A stretch of DNA of 64,000 nucleotides. It comes from Microbacterium sp. VKM Ac-2870. GTDB taxonomy: Bacteria > Actinomycetota > Actinomycetes > Actinomycetales > Microbacteriaceae. Position numbers and translations under genes: made by a program. Under the pieces are notes generated by a model, which worked only from the letters and a program-made list of their open reading frames with translations, searched no databases and was not told the origin of the DNA. Position 1 is the first letter of the stretch. Every line of letters begins with the position of its first letter. Location: positions 124,461 through 188,460 of the forward strand of contig NZ_JADKSH010000001.1 in the NCBI RefSeq assembly GCF_015350795.1, written 5' to 3'. Shown in pieces: positions 9,621 to 19,894 of this stretch.

Positions 9621-10130
9621 ATGAGCCGTCATGTGCTGAGCCTGCTGGTCGAGAACAAGCCGGGCCTGCTCACCCGGGTCGCCGGGCTTTTCGCCCGCCG
9701 CGGCTTCAACATCGAGTCGCTCGCCGTGGGCGTCACCGAGGTTCCGGGACTGTCGCGCATCACGGTCGTCGTCGATGTCGAGGAGCTGCCCCTGGAGCAG
9801 GTGACCAAGCAGCTCAACAAGCTGATCAACGTCATCAAGATCGTGGAGCTGGAGCCCGCGGCATCCGTGCAGCGCGAGCACATGCTGATCAAGGTTCGCG
9901 CCGACAATCAGACCCGATCGAACGTGATCGAAGTCGTGAACCTCTTCCGCGCCTCGGTCGTCGACTACGCCACCGATGCGCTCGTCGTGGAAGTCACCGG
10001 CGATCGCGGCAAGATCGAGGCGATCCTCCGCGCCCTCGAGCCCTTCGGGATCAAGGAGCTCGCCCAGTCGGGGCTTCTGGCCATCGGCCGAGGCGGCAAA
10101 TCCATCACCGAGCGCGTCCTGCGCGGCTGA
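9621..10130 (+). CDS. ilvN: Acetolactate synthase, small (regulatory) subunit
   Basis: A 169-residue regulatory partner of IlvB. The N-terminal ACT domain is evident (SLLVENKPGLLTRVAGLFAR, then GFNIESLAVG), which binds valine for feedback inhibition in this family, followed by the C-terminal ALS_ss domain. ATG 9621 is chosen over a GTG at 9591 because the ACT domain begins at once and the gene then sits 1 bp after ilvB. Confidence 0.96.
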   Translation: MSRHVLSLLVENKPGLLTRVAGLFARRGFNIESLAVGVTEVPGLSRITVVVDVEELPLEQVTKQLNKLINVIKIVELEPAASVQREHMLIKVRADNQTRSNVIEVVNLFRASVVDYATDALVVEVTGDRGKIEAILRALEPFGIKELAQSGLLAIGRGGKSITERVLRG

Positions 10131-10145
10131 CCTTCGAACCACTAG

Positions 10146-11189
<1,044 letters not shown>

Positions 11190-11238
11190 CCCACAGACTC
11201 TCGGCAGACCCGCCGAGCCGGCTTGCGAAAGCCATACG

Positions 11239-11278
11239 GGCCCGGCCTCCTCACAAGGGGGCCGGGCCTTCGGCTTTT
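11239..11278 (+). terminator. Intrinsic terminator after ilvC
   Basis: GGCCCGGCC (11239-11247) and GGCCGGGCC (11260-11268) form a 9-bp GC stem, extendable through flanking C:G pairs, followed by TTCGGCTTTT. Placement 50 bp after ilvC closes the ilv operon. Confidence 0.8.
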
Positions 11279-11292
11279 GCTAGCGTGACGGG

Positions 11293-12018
11293 ATGAGCGT
11301 GTCCCTCGAAATCGCCGTCCAGGATGCCGCCGGAGCCCGCGCCGCGATCGCGGCGGGCGCCGACCGGCTGGAGCTGTGTCAGGCGCTCGGGGTGGGAGGA
11401 CTCACGCCGTCGGTCGGACTGATCGAAGCCGTCGTCGACGCCGTCGGCGGCGACCGGGTCAACGTTCTCGTGCGACCGCGCGGCGGCGGATTCGTCTACG
11501 ACGCCGACGAGGTCGCCCTCGTCGCGGCCGATATCGCCGCGGCGGCACGGGCGGGAGCCGGCGGGGTCGTCATCGGCGCGCTGACCGCCGATCGCCGTGT
11601 CGACGTCGAGGCGGTGCGTCGGTGGCGCGAGGCAGCCGGCGGGCTCACGGTCGTCTTCCACCGGGCCGTGGATGCCGCGGCAGACCCTCTCGCGATCGTC
11701 ACCGAGCTCGCCGGGCTCGGCGTCGACCGCGTGCTCACCTCCGGCGCTGCCCGACGCTCCATCGACGGCCTGCCCGTGCTCCGTCAACTGGTCGACGCCC
11801 GGCTCGGTGTGCAGATCATGGCGGGCGGCGGCATCCGCGTGGAGGACATCTCGGCGATCGTGGCGACGGGCGTCGACGCGGTGCATCTGTCGGCACGGGC
11901 CGTCGCAGGCCTCGATGCCCCCGCGGGCCCGGGCGGAGGTGCAAGCGGGTACGACGTGACCGACGCCGCGCAGGTCGCGGCGGCCGCGGCCGCGGTCGGC
12001 AGTACGCTGGCGGAGTGA
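11293..12018 (+). CDS. cutC: CutC-family protein
   Basis: A 241-residue TIM-barrel protein of the CutC family, historically linked to copper homeostasis, although the biochemical role remains unsettled. Family signatures are GADRLELCQAL near the N terminus, VLVRPRGGGFVY, VFHRAVD and IMAGGGI. The ATG follows TAGCGT (11281-11286) by 6 nt, directly after the ilvC terminator, so it has its own leaderless promoter. Its stop overlaps the next gene's GTG. Confidence 0.88.
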   Translation: MSVSLEIAVQDAAGARAAIAAGADRLELCQALGVGGLTPSVGLIEAVVDAVGGDRVNVLVRPRGGGFVYDADEVALVAADIAAAARAGAGGVVIGALTADRRVDVEAVRRWREAAGGLTVVFHRAVDAAADPLAIVTELAGLGVDRVLTSGAARRSIDGLPVLRQLVDARLGVQIMAGGGIRVEDISAIVATGVDAVHLSARAVAGLDAPAGPGGGASGYDVTDAAQVAAAAAAVGSTLAE

Positions 12019-12545
12019 GCACCCCACGCGATGACGACGCCCTCAGTTGGGGCGGCGACGACGACCCGACGCTCGACGTCGGACGGCCCCGCAACACTGC
12101 CGTGCGGCCGGGTGACGAGGATGTCTCCGTCGACGCGCCCGCGGCACCTCCTGCTCTTCCCGATGGCTACACGGCCGTCGGCAAGGGCAGCGCTGAGGTC
12201 GGGCATATCGACGCCGACGGCACGGTCGCCCTTCCTGAGGAACCGGTGCAGATGTCGAACACGGTGCTGGTCACTCTCGGCATCCTGGCCGGCGCCTACC
12301 TGCTGTTCACGATCGGCTGGGTCATCGGTGGGCTGCGACTGCAGGGCACCGCGGAGTTCCTGGTCAGCCCGGTCGGCTACACGGTCGCCTTCTGGCTCGC
12401 TGTCGCCGCGCCCGCCGTATGGTTCTTGACGGTGTTCGTGCTCACTCGGACGTCGAGAGCATGGATCCGGGTGTTGCTCTTGATCGGCGGGCTGGCGTTG
12501 CTCGTGCCGTGGCCCTTCATCCTCATCGGGGCGGTGGGACGATGA
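12015..12545 (+). CDS. Membrane protein of unknown function (three helices)
   Basis: 176 residues. A hydrophilic acidic N-terminal half of about 85 residues precedes three predicted membrane helices (about 88-108, 121-142 and 152-172). I do not recognise the family. The GTG start overlaps the cutC stop (GTGA), and its own stop overlaps the following membrane-protein gene (ATGA), so the three are co-translated. The adjoining pair of small membrane proteins suggests they act together. Confidence 0.65.
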   Translation: MSTPRDDDALSWGGDDDPTLDVGRPRNTAVRPGDEDVSVDAPAAPPALPDGYTAVGKGSAEVGHIDADGTVALPEEPVQMSNTVLVTLGILAGAYLLFTIGWVIGGLRLQGTAEFLVSPVGYTVAFWLAVAAPAVWFLTVFVLTRTSRAWIRVLLLIGGLALLVPWPFILIGAVGR

Positions 12546-12895
12546 CCGAATCGACGAGCGGCGTGAGGAAGACCCGCGCGCTACCGACGTGGCTGATCGT
12601 CACGATCTCGGTGATCTTCGGGTTGTTCTACGCCTACTTCGTGTGGAACGCGGTCGGCTTCCTTGCGCAGGCGGCCGGCGGTGCCCAGCAGCTCAACGGT
12701 TACGGGTGGTTCGTGCTCCTGCTGGCGGTGGTGTTCCCGCTCATCGCTTTCGGTGTCGCTTTCGCCGCCGGATGGCGACGGACCTGGTGGCAGTTCGCCC
12801 TGGTGCTGCTGACCGGATTGTGCGTCTCGGCGCTGTTCTGGCTCAACATCCTGACGTATGCCGTGGGACCGTCAGGTGTCGCGCTCTTGAGCTGA
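12542..12895 (+). CDS. Small membrane protein of unknown function
   Basis: 117 residues with three clear hydrophobic helices (about 16-38, 55-76 and 86-108) and a short basic N terminus. Family not recognised. The ATG overlaps the upstream stop by 4 bp, so translation is coupled to the other membrane protein. Transcription probably ends before the serA promoter. Confidence 0.65.
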   Translation: MTESTSGVRKTRALPTWLIVTISVIFGLFYAYFVWNAVGFLAQAAGGAQQLNGYGWFVLLLAVVFPLIAFGVAFAAGWRRTWWQFALVLLTGLCVSALFWLNILTYAVGPSGVALLS

Positions 12896-12948
12896 CGAGC
12901 GGGATTTCTCCGGCCGTCACACGGTCCAGAGCGGGGGAGTGTGACCGG

Positions 12949-12954
12949 TAGGCT
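12949..12954 (+). promoter_or_regulatory. Probable -10 box for serA
   Basis: TAGGCT stands 46 nt before the chosen serA GTG. It resembles the -10 hexamers used elsewhere in the window, but here a 5' leader with a Shine-Dalgarno (AAAGG, 12986-12990) would be made. Confidence 0.4.
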
Positions 12955-13000
12955 GGCATCCTTCCACCCGATCCCGCTCCTTCGCAAAGGTCCTGCCGCT

Positions 13001-14605
13001 GTGTCCAAGCCTGTCGTCCTCATCGCCGAAGAACTCTCCCCCGCAACGATCGACGCCCTCGGGCCGGACTTCGAAGTCCGCTACGTCGACGGCGCCGATC
13101 GCGCCGCTCTCCTGCCCGCGATCGCCGATGCGCACGCCATCCTCATCCGATCGGCCACCAAGGTGGATGCCGAGGCCATCGCCGCAGCACCCGTGCTGAA
13201 GGTCGTGGCGCGCGCCGGAGTCGGACTCGACAACGTCGACATCAAGGCGGCTACCGCCGCCGGCGTGATGGTCGTGAACGCGCCCACGTCGAACATCATC
13301 TCGGCGGCGGAGCTGACGGTCGGTCACATCCTCAGCCTCGCTCGTCACATCCCGGCCGCGCACGCCTCGCTGGCCGCCGGCGCCTGGAAGCGCAGCTCTT
13401 TCACCGGAACCGAACTCTTCGAGAAGACGGTGGGCATCATCGGTCTCGGCCGCATCGGCGCGCTCATCGCCGCCCGCCTGCAGGCCTTCGGTGTCACCGT
13501 CGTCGCGTACGACCCGTACGTCACGCCCGCCCGCGCTCAGCAGTTGGGCGTCACCCTGCTGAGCCTGGACGACCTGCTCGTGCAGAGCGACTTCATCACG
13601 ATCCACATGCCCAAGACGCCCGAGACGACCGGCATGATCGGCGCCGAGCAGTTCGCCCGCATGAAGCCGACCGCCTATGTGGTCAATGTCGCGCGCGGCG
13701 GCCTCATCGACGAAGCGGCGCTTCACACGGCACTGACCACCGGGGAGATCGCCGGGGCCGGTCTCGACGTCTTCACGAGCGAGCCGCCCAAGCCCGAGGG
13801 CACCGCCTTCCCGCTGCTGTCGCTGCCGAACGTCGTCGTGACCCCTCACCTCGGCGCATCGACCGACGAGGCGCAGGAGAAGGCGGGCATCTCGGTGGCG
13901 CGTTCGGTCAAGCTCGCTCTCGAGGGTGACCTCGTTCCCGATGCGGTCAACGTCGCCGGCGGTGTCATCGACCCGTTCGTGCGTCCCGGCATCGCTCTCG
14001 TCGAGAAGCTCGGCCAGGTGTTCTCCGGCCTCGCGACGAGCGCCCTCACGAGTCTCGACATCGAGGTGCGCGGGGAGCTGGCCGCCTACGACGTCAGCGT
14101 GTACCGCCTCGCGGCGCTCAAGGGCATCTTCACCAAGATCGTCAGCGAGAACGTCTCTTACGTCAACGCGCCGTTGTTCGCGGAGCAGCGCGGCATCGAA
14201 ACGCGCCTGATCGTGGAGGCTGACAGCCCGCTGTACCGCAACATCACGATCCTGCGCGGCACCCTGTCGGACGGATCGGTGCTGACCGTCGCCGGAACGC
14301 TCGCCGGAACGCGGATGGTGCCGAAGATCGTCGCCATCAACGGCTACGAGATCGAGGTGCCCATCGAGCAGCACCACCTCGTCATGCGCTACGCCGATCG
14401 TCCGGGCATCGTCGCGATCTACGGCAAGAAGCTCGGCGACGCCGGCATCAACATCGCGGGCCTCTTCGTCGCACAACCCGACGCATCGGGCCGGGCGCTG
14501 TCGGTGCTGACCGTCGACCAGCCGGTGGCCGACGACATCCTCGACGACACACGTGACGCGATCGGCGCCGACCTGTTCCGCCAGCTCGAGGTCACCGAGG
14601 CCTGA
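13001..14605 (+). CDS. serA: D-3-phosphoglycerate dehydrogenase
   Basis: First enzyme of serine synthesis (534 residues), NAD-dependent. The nucleotide fold has [13 protein letters not shown], the active-site region shows [10 protein letters not shown] (Arg) and [12 protein letters not shown] (His), and the long C terminus comprises the intervening ASB domain plus a final ACT domain ([20 protein letters not shown]), the long actinobacterial type regulated by serine. GTG 13001 is chosen because it follows AAAGG at a sensible distance and immediately precedes the conserved [10 protein letters not shown]; an upstream GTG at 12941 would add 20 unconserved residues. Confidence 0.95.
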   Translation: MSKPVVLIAEELSPATIDALGPDFEVRYVDGADRAALLPAIADAHAILIRSATKVDAEAIAAAPVLKVVARAGVGLDNVDIKAATAAGVMVVNAPTSNIISAAELTVGHILSLARHIPAAHASLAAGAWKRSSFTGTELFEKTVGIIGLGRIGALIAARLQAFGVTVVAYDPYVTPARAQQLGVTLLSLDDLLVQSDFITIHMPKTPETTGMIGAEQFARMKPTAYVVNVARGGLIDEAALHTALTTGEIAGAGLDVFTSEPPKPEGTAFPLLSLPNVVVTPHLGASTDEAQEKAGISVARSVKLALEGDLVPDAVNVAGGVIDPFVRPGIALVEKLGQVFSGLATSALTSLDIEVRGELAAYDVSVYRLAALKGIFTKIVSENVSYVNAPLFAEQRGIETRLIVEADSPLYRNITILRGTLSDGSVLTVAGTLAGTRMVPKIVAINGYEIEVPIEQHHLVMRYADRPGIVAIYGKKLGDAGINIAGLFVAQPDASGRALSVLTVDQPVADDILDDTRDAIGADLFRQLEVTEA

Positions 14606-14676
14606 CACGCGGCTCGGGGGACCGCTTCCGGTCGTTGAGCGGGGACCGCAGCGACGATTCGAAACGCCCTCGGCGG

Positions 14677-15219
14677 TCAGCGGACGGCGCGCTCGACCAG
14701 GTCGACCAGCGCGTCGAGCGCGGCTCCGCGGGGCACGGGACCGGGGATCGAACCGCCCGACAGTGCGTTGTTGAAGTACAGGCCGTCGCCGACCAGCATG
14801 ACCAGGTCGAGCGCGGCACCGTCGGGCGCGTAGGGGCGCAGAGCGTCGGCCCACTTGACGCGTACCTCACGCAGAGCCTCGGATGCATGGACATTGCCGC
14901 CCTGGGCGAGACGCGAGGTCGCGAGGATGACACGATCGATCGGCTCATTTTCCATCACGGACGAGCGCAGGTAGTAGGAGATCGGCCCGTCGGCGGCACT
15001 CGACATCGCCACGACGTCCGCGTCGACCAGCGTTTGCAGACGCTCGATGAGGCCCGCCTCCAAGATCTCCTTGGAGGCGAAGTGGTACAGCAGGCCGCCC
15101 TTGGAGACTCCGGCGGCGCGCGCCGTGGCATCCATCGTCGCCGCACGCTCGCCCTCGTCGACGAGGATCGCCTCGAACGCGTCGAGCACCTTCTCGCGGG
15201 CCAGGGGAGGGCGACTCAT
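14677..15219 (-). CDS. TetR-family transcriptional regulator
   Basis: 180 residues. The helix-turn-helix is at about residues 28-47 (TMDATARAAGVSKGGLLYHF), with the SKGGLLYHF recognition helix typical of TetR proteins. Divergent from the MFS gene at 15287, with an inverted repeat between them, so it probably represses that exporter. The ATG lies 7 nt after TAGCAT (minus strand, 15227-15232), a leaderless arrangement. Confidence 0.87.
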   Translation of the reverse strand: MSRPPLAREKVLDAFEAILVDEGERAATMDATARAAGVSKGGLLYHFASKEILEAGLIERLQTLVDADVVAMSSAADGPISYYLRSSVMENEPIDRVILATSRLAQGGNVHASEALREVRVKWADALRPYAPDGAALDLVMLVGDGLYFNNALSGGSIPGPVPRGAALDALVDLVERAVR

Positions 15220-15257
15220 GATCTCGATGCTATCCAGCGCGTCTCAGCCATGCCTGT

Positions 15258-15283
15258 TACTATACCGGCTGGACGGTGTACTA
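15258..15283. promoter_or_regulatory. Operator-like inverted repeat before the MFS gene
   Basis: TACTATACCG (15258-15267) and CGGTGTACTA (15274-15283) form an imperfect 10-bp inverted repeat with a 6-bp centre. It overlaps a plus-strand -10-like TGTACT (15277-15282) close to the ATG and lies between tetR and its divergent partner, the usual place for a TetR operator. Confidence 0.55.
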
Positions 15284-15286
15284 AAA

Positions 15287-16834
15287 ATGACTCTGACGGA
15301 AGAAATCAATCTCGCCGAGGCGAACGGCACGCGCGTCGGCTGGCGCGGCTGGCTCGCACTCATCGCCCTGATGCTGCCGGTGCTGCTGGTGTCGGTAGAC
15401 AACACGGTGCTGAGTTTTGCGCTGCCCGACATCGCGCTCAGCCTGAACCCCTCCAGCGCCCAGCAGCTCTGGATCATCGACGCCTACCCCCTGGTGCTCG
15501 CCGGCCTGCTCGTGACGATGGGCACCCTCGGTGACCGCTTCGGCCGCCGCCGGATGCTGCTGATCGGCGCGACCGGGTTTGCGGCCGTGTCGGTGCTGGC
15601 CGCCTTCGCCCCCAGCGCCGCCTGGCTCATCGCCGCCCGCGCGGGGATGGGCGTGTTCGGTGCCATGCTCATGCCCTCGACCCTCTCGCTGCTGCGCAGC
15701 ATCTTCACCGACCGCGATCAGCGCCGCCTGGCCATCGCCGTCTGGGCCTCGATGTTCTCGGCCGGTGCGGCACTCGGGCCGATCGTGGGCGGCATCCTGC
15801 TCGAGCACTTCGCCTGGGGTTCGGTCTTCCTGATGTCGGTGCCGGTGCTCATCCCGCTGCTCGTGCTCGCCCCCGTTCTCGTGCCCGAGAGCCGCGATCC
15901 GCACCCCGGTCGCATCGACCCGGCGAGCATCGCCTTGTCGATGCTGACGATGGTGCCGATCGTCTACGCCATCAAGGAGGTCGCCGTCCACGGATTCGGG
16001 GTGCTTCCGGTCGTGCTGACGGTGGCGGGGGTCGGCTTCGGCATCGCGTTCGTCCGTCGTCAACTCGCGGCGGAGCGCCCCATGCTCGACATGCGGCTGT
16101 TCTCTCGCGGCAGTTTCAGTGGCGCGCTGCTGGTGAACCTGCTGAGCGTGGTCTCCCTCGTCGGCTTCCTCTACTTCGTCGCCCAGCACCTGCAGCTGAT
16201 CGTGGGTCTCACGCCCATGGAAGCCGGATTCGCACTGGTGCCGGGCATGCTGGGAATGATCGTGGCCGGTCTGCTCGTCGTTCCCGTCGCCCGGCGGGTG
16301 TCTGCGCGGGTCGTGGTGCCGGTCGCGTTGAGTTTCTCGGTCGTCGCGTACTTGATCGTTCCCGGGGCCGTTGGCGACGGCGCCCTGCCTCTGCTCATCG
16401 CGGCCTTCGTGCTGCTCGGCGTCGGAATCGGAGCGGCCGAAACCGTGTCGAACGAGCTGATCCTGGCCAGCGCCCCGCCTGCCAAAGCCGGGGCCGCGAG
16501 CGCGGTGTCGGAGACGGCGTACGAGCTCGGGGCGGTGCTCGGCACGGCGGTGCTCGGCGGCATCCTCACTGCCGCGTACCGCACCGGCATCGTGTTGCCG
16601 ACGGGTGTCGAGGGCGCTGCCGCGGATGCTGCGCGGGAGACGCTCGCGGGAGCGATGTCCGTTGCCGGCTCGCTCGATGCCGCGACAGCCGATGCTCTGC
16701 GCGCGGCCGCGGCACACGCTTTCGACGCGGGAGTGGGAACGACGGCGGTCATCGGTGCGGTGCTTGTCGCCATCGCGGCGGTCATCGCGGCCACTACGCT
16801 GAAGGGGTCCCGTAGCGCGCCCGCCGAGCACTGA
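15287..16834 (+). CDS. MFS drug exporter, DHA2 family
   Basis: A 515-residue, 14-helix-type transporter. VSVDNTVLSFALP in helix 1 is motif D1 and MGTLGDRFGRRRML is motif A; the C-terminal loop before the last helix is long and Ala-rich. The ATG at 15287 directly precedes the conserved first helix; longer upstream frames run antisense to tetR. Together with the divergent TetR gene it forms a regulator-exporter module. Substrate unknown. Confidence 0.88.
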   Translation: MTLTEEINLAEANGTRVGWRGWLALIALMLPVLLVSVDNTVLSFALPDIALSLNPSSAQQLWIIDAYPLVLAGLLVTMGTLGDRFGRRRMLLIGATGFAAVSVLAAFAPSAAWLIAARAGMGVFGAMLMPSTLSLLRSIFTDRDQRRLAIAVWASMFSAGAALGPIVGGILLEHFAWGSVFLMSVPVLIPLLVLAPVLVPESRDPHPGRIDPASIALSMLTMVPIVYAIKEVAVHGFGVLPVVLTVAGVGFGIAFVRRQLAAERPMLDMRLFSRGSFSGALLVNLLSVVSLVGFLYFVAQHLQLIVGLTPMEAGFALVPGMLGMIVAGLLVVPVARRVSARVVVPVALSFSVVAYLIVPGAVGDGALPLLIAAFVLLGVGIGAAETVSNELILASAPPAKAGAASAVSETAYELGAVLGTAVLGGILTAAYRTGIVLPTGVEGAAADAARETLAGAMSVAGSLDAATADALRAAAAHAFDAGVGTTAVIGAVLVAIAAVIAATTLKGSRSAPAEH

Positions 16835-16895
16835 GATCGTCCGACCCGGATGACGACGCCGACGGTGCGGGCTGTCCGTGAGTCGGAGGAGATCC

Positions 16896-17948
16896 ATGTC
16901 GCGTGTCATCAAGCTGGCCGTCATCCCGGGTGACGGCATCGGCCCGGAGGTCGTCGGCGAGGCGGTGAAGGTGCTCGACGCCGTGACCGCGGCATCCGAC
17001 GTCACCTTCGAGAAGACACCCTTCTCGCTCGGCGCCGCTCGTTATCTCGAGACCGGCGACACGCTCACCGACGCCGATCTCGCGGCGATCGCCGCGCACG
17101 ACGTCGTCTTGCTGGGTGCCGTGGGCGGGGTACCGGGCGACCCGCGCCTCAAGGACGCGAACATCGAGCGCGGCCTGCTCCTGAAGCTGCGGTTCTCGCT
17201 CGATCACTACGTGAACCTCCGACCCTCCAAGCTCTACCCTGGCGCGCCGGGGCCGCTCGCTGAGCCCGGGGAGATCGACTTCGTCGTCGTGCGCGAAGGC
17301 ACCGAGGGCCCGTACGTCGGCAACGGCGGGTCGATCCGCACCGGGACGCCGCACGAGGTCGCCAATGAGACGTCGGTGAACACCGCCTTCGGTATCGAAC
17401 GGGTCGTGCGGTATGCGTTCGCTCAGGCCGAGCGCCGTCGCAAGAAGGTCACGCTCGTGCACAAGACCAACGTGCTCGTGCACGCCGGTGGAATGTGGAA
17501 GCGGATCGTGGATGCCGTGGCATCCGAGCACCCGGGCGTCGCCGTAGACTACGTGCACATCGACGCGGCCACCATCTATCTGGTCACGAACCCGGGCCGC
17601 TTCGACGTGATCGTCACCGACAACCTCTTCGGCGACATCCTCACCGACTTGGCCGGCGCCGTCACCGGAGGCATCGGTCTCGCCGCTTCGGGAAACATCA
17701 ATCCCGACGGCGCGTTCCCCTCGATGTTCGAGCCCGTGCACGGCTCGGCGCCGGACATCGCGGGCCAGCAGAAGGCCGATCCCACGGCCGCGATCCTCTC
17801 CGTCGCGCTCATGCTCGATCACCTCGGGCTCGCCGACGAAGCCGCGCGCGTCACCCGCGCCGTCGAGGCGGACATCGCACAGCGTGGCGCGGAGCCCCGC
17901 ACCACCACTCAGGTCGGCGACGCGATCGCCGCAGCAGTCCGGGCGTAG
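16896..17948 (+). CDS. leuB: 3-isopropylmalate dehydrogenase
   Basis: NAD-dependent oxidative decarboxylase of leucine synthesis (350 residues). The N terminus [11 protein letters not shown], the substrate loop [24 protein letters not shown] and the metal-site region [14 protein letters not shown] identify it. GGAGGAG stands 5 nt before ATG 16896, which decides against GTG 16878. It begins a run with ilvE, the FAH-type hydrolase and an MFS gene. leuCD are 30 kb away and leuA is outside the window. Confidence 0.95.
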   Translation: MSRVIKLAVIPGDGIGPEVVGEAVKVLDAVTAASDVTFEKTPFSLGAARYLETGDTLTDADLAAIAAHDVVLLGAVGGVPGDPRLKDANIERGLLLKLRFSLDHYVNLRPSKLYPGAPGPLAEPGEIDFVVVREGTEGPYVGNGGSIRTGTPHEVANETSVNTAFGIERVVRYAFAQAERRRKKVTLVHKTNVLVHAGGMWKRIVDAVASEHPGVAVDYVHIDAATIYLVTNPGRFDVIVTDNLFGDILTDLAGAVTGGIGLAASGNINPDGAFPSMFEPVHGSAPDIAGQQKADPTAAILSVALMLDHLGLADEAARVTRAVEADIAQRGAEPRTTTQVGDAIAAAVRA

Positions 17949-17999
17949 CCTGGAACCGCCGCACCGCCCACCGCACCGCACACACCCTCAGGACACGAC

Positions 18000-19130
18000 A
18001 TGAGCCTCACCTACGAACCCGACGCCGGACTCGCCCCCCTGGAGTTCGCCGTCACCCGAAACCTCGCCGCCAAGTCGGCGGCGGAGCGCGAGCAGCTGCT
18101 GGTCGACCCCGCTTTCGGTACCACCTTCACCGACCACATGGTCGATGTCTGCTGGTCGGTGCGCGGTGGCTGGCACCGCCCGCGCGTGCAGCCCTACGGC
18201 CCCCTCTCGCTCGACCCCGCGGCATCGGTGCTGCACTACGGTCAGGAGATCTTCGAGGGGATCAAGGCATACCGCCACGCCGACGGCTCAGTGTGGACCT
18301 TCCGGCCCGACCAGAACGGCCGTCGCCTGCAGCGCAGCGCACGACGCCTGGCCTTGCCCGAACTGCCCGTCGAGTACTTCATCGAGTCGCTGAAGGCATT
18401 GGTCGCCGTCGACGGCGCGTGGGTGCCGTCGGGCGCCGACCAGAGCCTGTACCTGCGGCCGTTCATGTTCGCGAAGGAGGCGTTCCTGGGGGTGCGACCG
18501 GCGAACAAGGTCGGCTACTACGTGATCGCCTCGCCGGTCGGTGCCTACTTCAAGGGCGGTGCGAAGCCCGTGTCGATCTGGTTGAGCGAGGACTACTCGC
18601 GCGCCGGCAAGGGCGGCACGGGTGCGGCGAAGACCGGCGGCAACTACGCGGCCAGCCTGCTGCCCCAGGCGGAGGCATACGAGCAGGGCTGCGACCAGGT
18701 CGTCTTCCTCGATCAAGACCGCAACGTCGAGGAGCTCGGCGGCATGAACATCGTCTTCGTCTACAAGGACGGCACGATCGTCACCCCGCAGTCCGACTCG
18801 ATCCTCGAGGGCATCACGCGCGACTCGATCCTCCAGCTCGCCGCCGACCGCGGCCACAAGATCGAGGGTCGCGCGGTGTCTATCGACGAATGGCGTTCGG
18901 GGGTCGCCTCGGGCGACATCGTCGAGGTATTCGCGTGCGGCACGGCCGCCGTCGTCGCACCCATCGGTGTGCTGAAGGGGCGCGACTTCGTCGACGAACA
19001 GCCTCTCGGGCCACTCGCGCAGTCGCTGCGCGAAGAGCTGACCGACATCCAGTACGGTCGCCGCGAAGACACCCACGGCTGGCTGCTGCGCCTCGACGAG
19101 CCTTCGAGCGGTGGGGAGTCCGCCTCGTGA
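18000..19130 (+). CDS. ilvE: Branched-chain amino acid aminotransferase
   Basis: PLP-dependent class IV aminotransferase (376 residues) making Val, Ile and Leu from their keto acids. The PLP lysine is in KTGGNYAASLLPQAEA, preceded by SLYLRPFMFAKE, and the phosphate-binding region includes EELGGMNIVFV. 51 bp after leuB, so likely co-transcribed. Its stop overlaps the start of the FAH-family gene (GTGA). Confidence 0.96.
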   Translation: MSLTYEPDAGLAPLEFAVTRNLAAKSAAEREQLLVDPAFGTTFTDHMVDVCWSVRGGWHRPRVQPYGPLSLDPAASVLHYGQEIFEGIKAYRHADGSVWTFRPDQNGRRLQRSARRLALPELPVEYFIESLKALVAVDGAWVPSGADQSLYLRPFMFAKEAFLGVRPANKVGYYVIASPVGAYFKGGAKPVSIWLSEDYSRAGKGGTGAAKTGGNYAASLLPQAEAYEQGCDQVVFLDQDRNVEELGGMNIVFVYKDGTIVTPQSDSILEGITRDSILQLAADRGHKIEGRAVSIDEWRSGVASGDIVEVFACGTAAVVAPIGVLKGRDFVDEQPLGPLAQSLREELTDIQYGRREDTHGWLLRLDEPSSGGESAS

Positions 19131-19894
19131 GGATCGTCCGCTTCAGTCATCACGAGTCGATCCGCTTCGGCATCGTCGACGGCACCGACCTCGTCGTGCT
19201 GGCGGGAGATCCGCTGTTCGCCGGCTTCGACACGACGGGGGAGCGTGTGCCGCTCGCCGAGGTCGCCCTGCTCGCGCCGGTCATCCCGCGTTCGAAGGTC
19301 GTCTGCGTCGGCAAGAACTACCGCGACCACGCCGCCGAGATGGGCGGCGAGGCGCCGGCCGCGCCGCTGCTCTTCCTCAAGCCGAACACCGCCGTGATCG
19401 GTCCCGGCGACGCGATCGTGCGCCCGCCGCAGTCGCAGCGCACAGACTTCGAGGGCGAACTCGCCGTCGTGATCGGACGCGTCGCGAAGAACATCGCCGC
19501 ATCCGACGCCCTCGACTACGTGTTCGGGTACACGATCGGCAACGACGTCACCGCGCGCGATCTGCAGCAGGCCGACGGCCAGTGGGCCCGCGCCAAGGGC
19601 TTCGACACGTTCTGCCCCCTCGGGCCCGCCATCGAGACGGAGTTCTCGCTCGACGGCGGCGCGCGCATCGTCACGCGCGTCGACGGCCAGGTGCGCCAGG
19701 ACGGCCCCATCTCCGACATGGTGCACTCGGTTCCCGACATCATCGCGTATGCCTCGGCGGCCTTCACGCTGCTGCCCGGAGACGTGATCCTCACCGGAAC
19801 CCCGGCCGGCATCGGTCCCTTCGAGGCCGGGCAGAGCGTCGAGGTCGAGATCACCGGACTGGGAACGCTGCGTAACACCGCCCGCATCGCGTGA
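19127..19894 (+). CDS. Fumarylacetoacetate hydrolase-family protein
   Basis: 255 residues with the FAH C-terminal catalytic fold: VGKNYRDHAAEMG, the metal-binding DFEGELAVVIG, and GNDVTARDLQ and LTGTPAGIG signatures. Members hydrolyse or decarboxylate 2-oxo acids such as acylpyruvates and oxaloacetate; the actual substrate is not evident. GTG 19127 overlaps the ilvE stop and its own stop overlaps the next GTG, so it is tightly coupled to amino acid biosynthesis genes, hinting at keto-acid clean-up. Confidence 0.88.
   Translation: MRIVRFSHHESIRFGIVDGTDLVVLAGDPLFAGFDTTGERVPLAEVALLAPVIPRSKVVCVGKNYRDHAAEMGGEAPAAPLLFLKPNTAVIGPGDAIVRPPQSQRTDFEGELAVVIGRVAKNIAASDALDYVFGYTIGNDVTARDLQQADGQWARAKGFDTFCPLGPAIETEFSLDGGARIVTRVDGQVRQDGPISDMVHSVPDIIAYASAAFTLLPGDVILTGTPAGIGPFEAGQSVEVEITGLGTLRNTARIA

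Noticed and set aside
12917-14854. 645-codon minus-strand frame opposite serA
   Set aside because: Its sequence is Arg/Asp/Gly/His-rich with no domain, and it mirrors serA codons; it is a shadow frame typical of 70% GC DNA.
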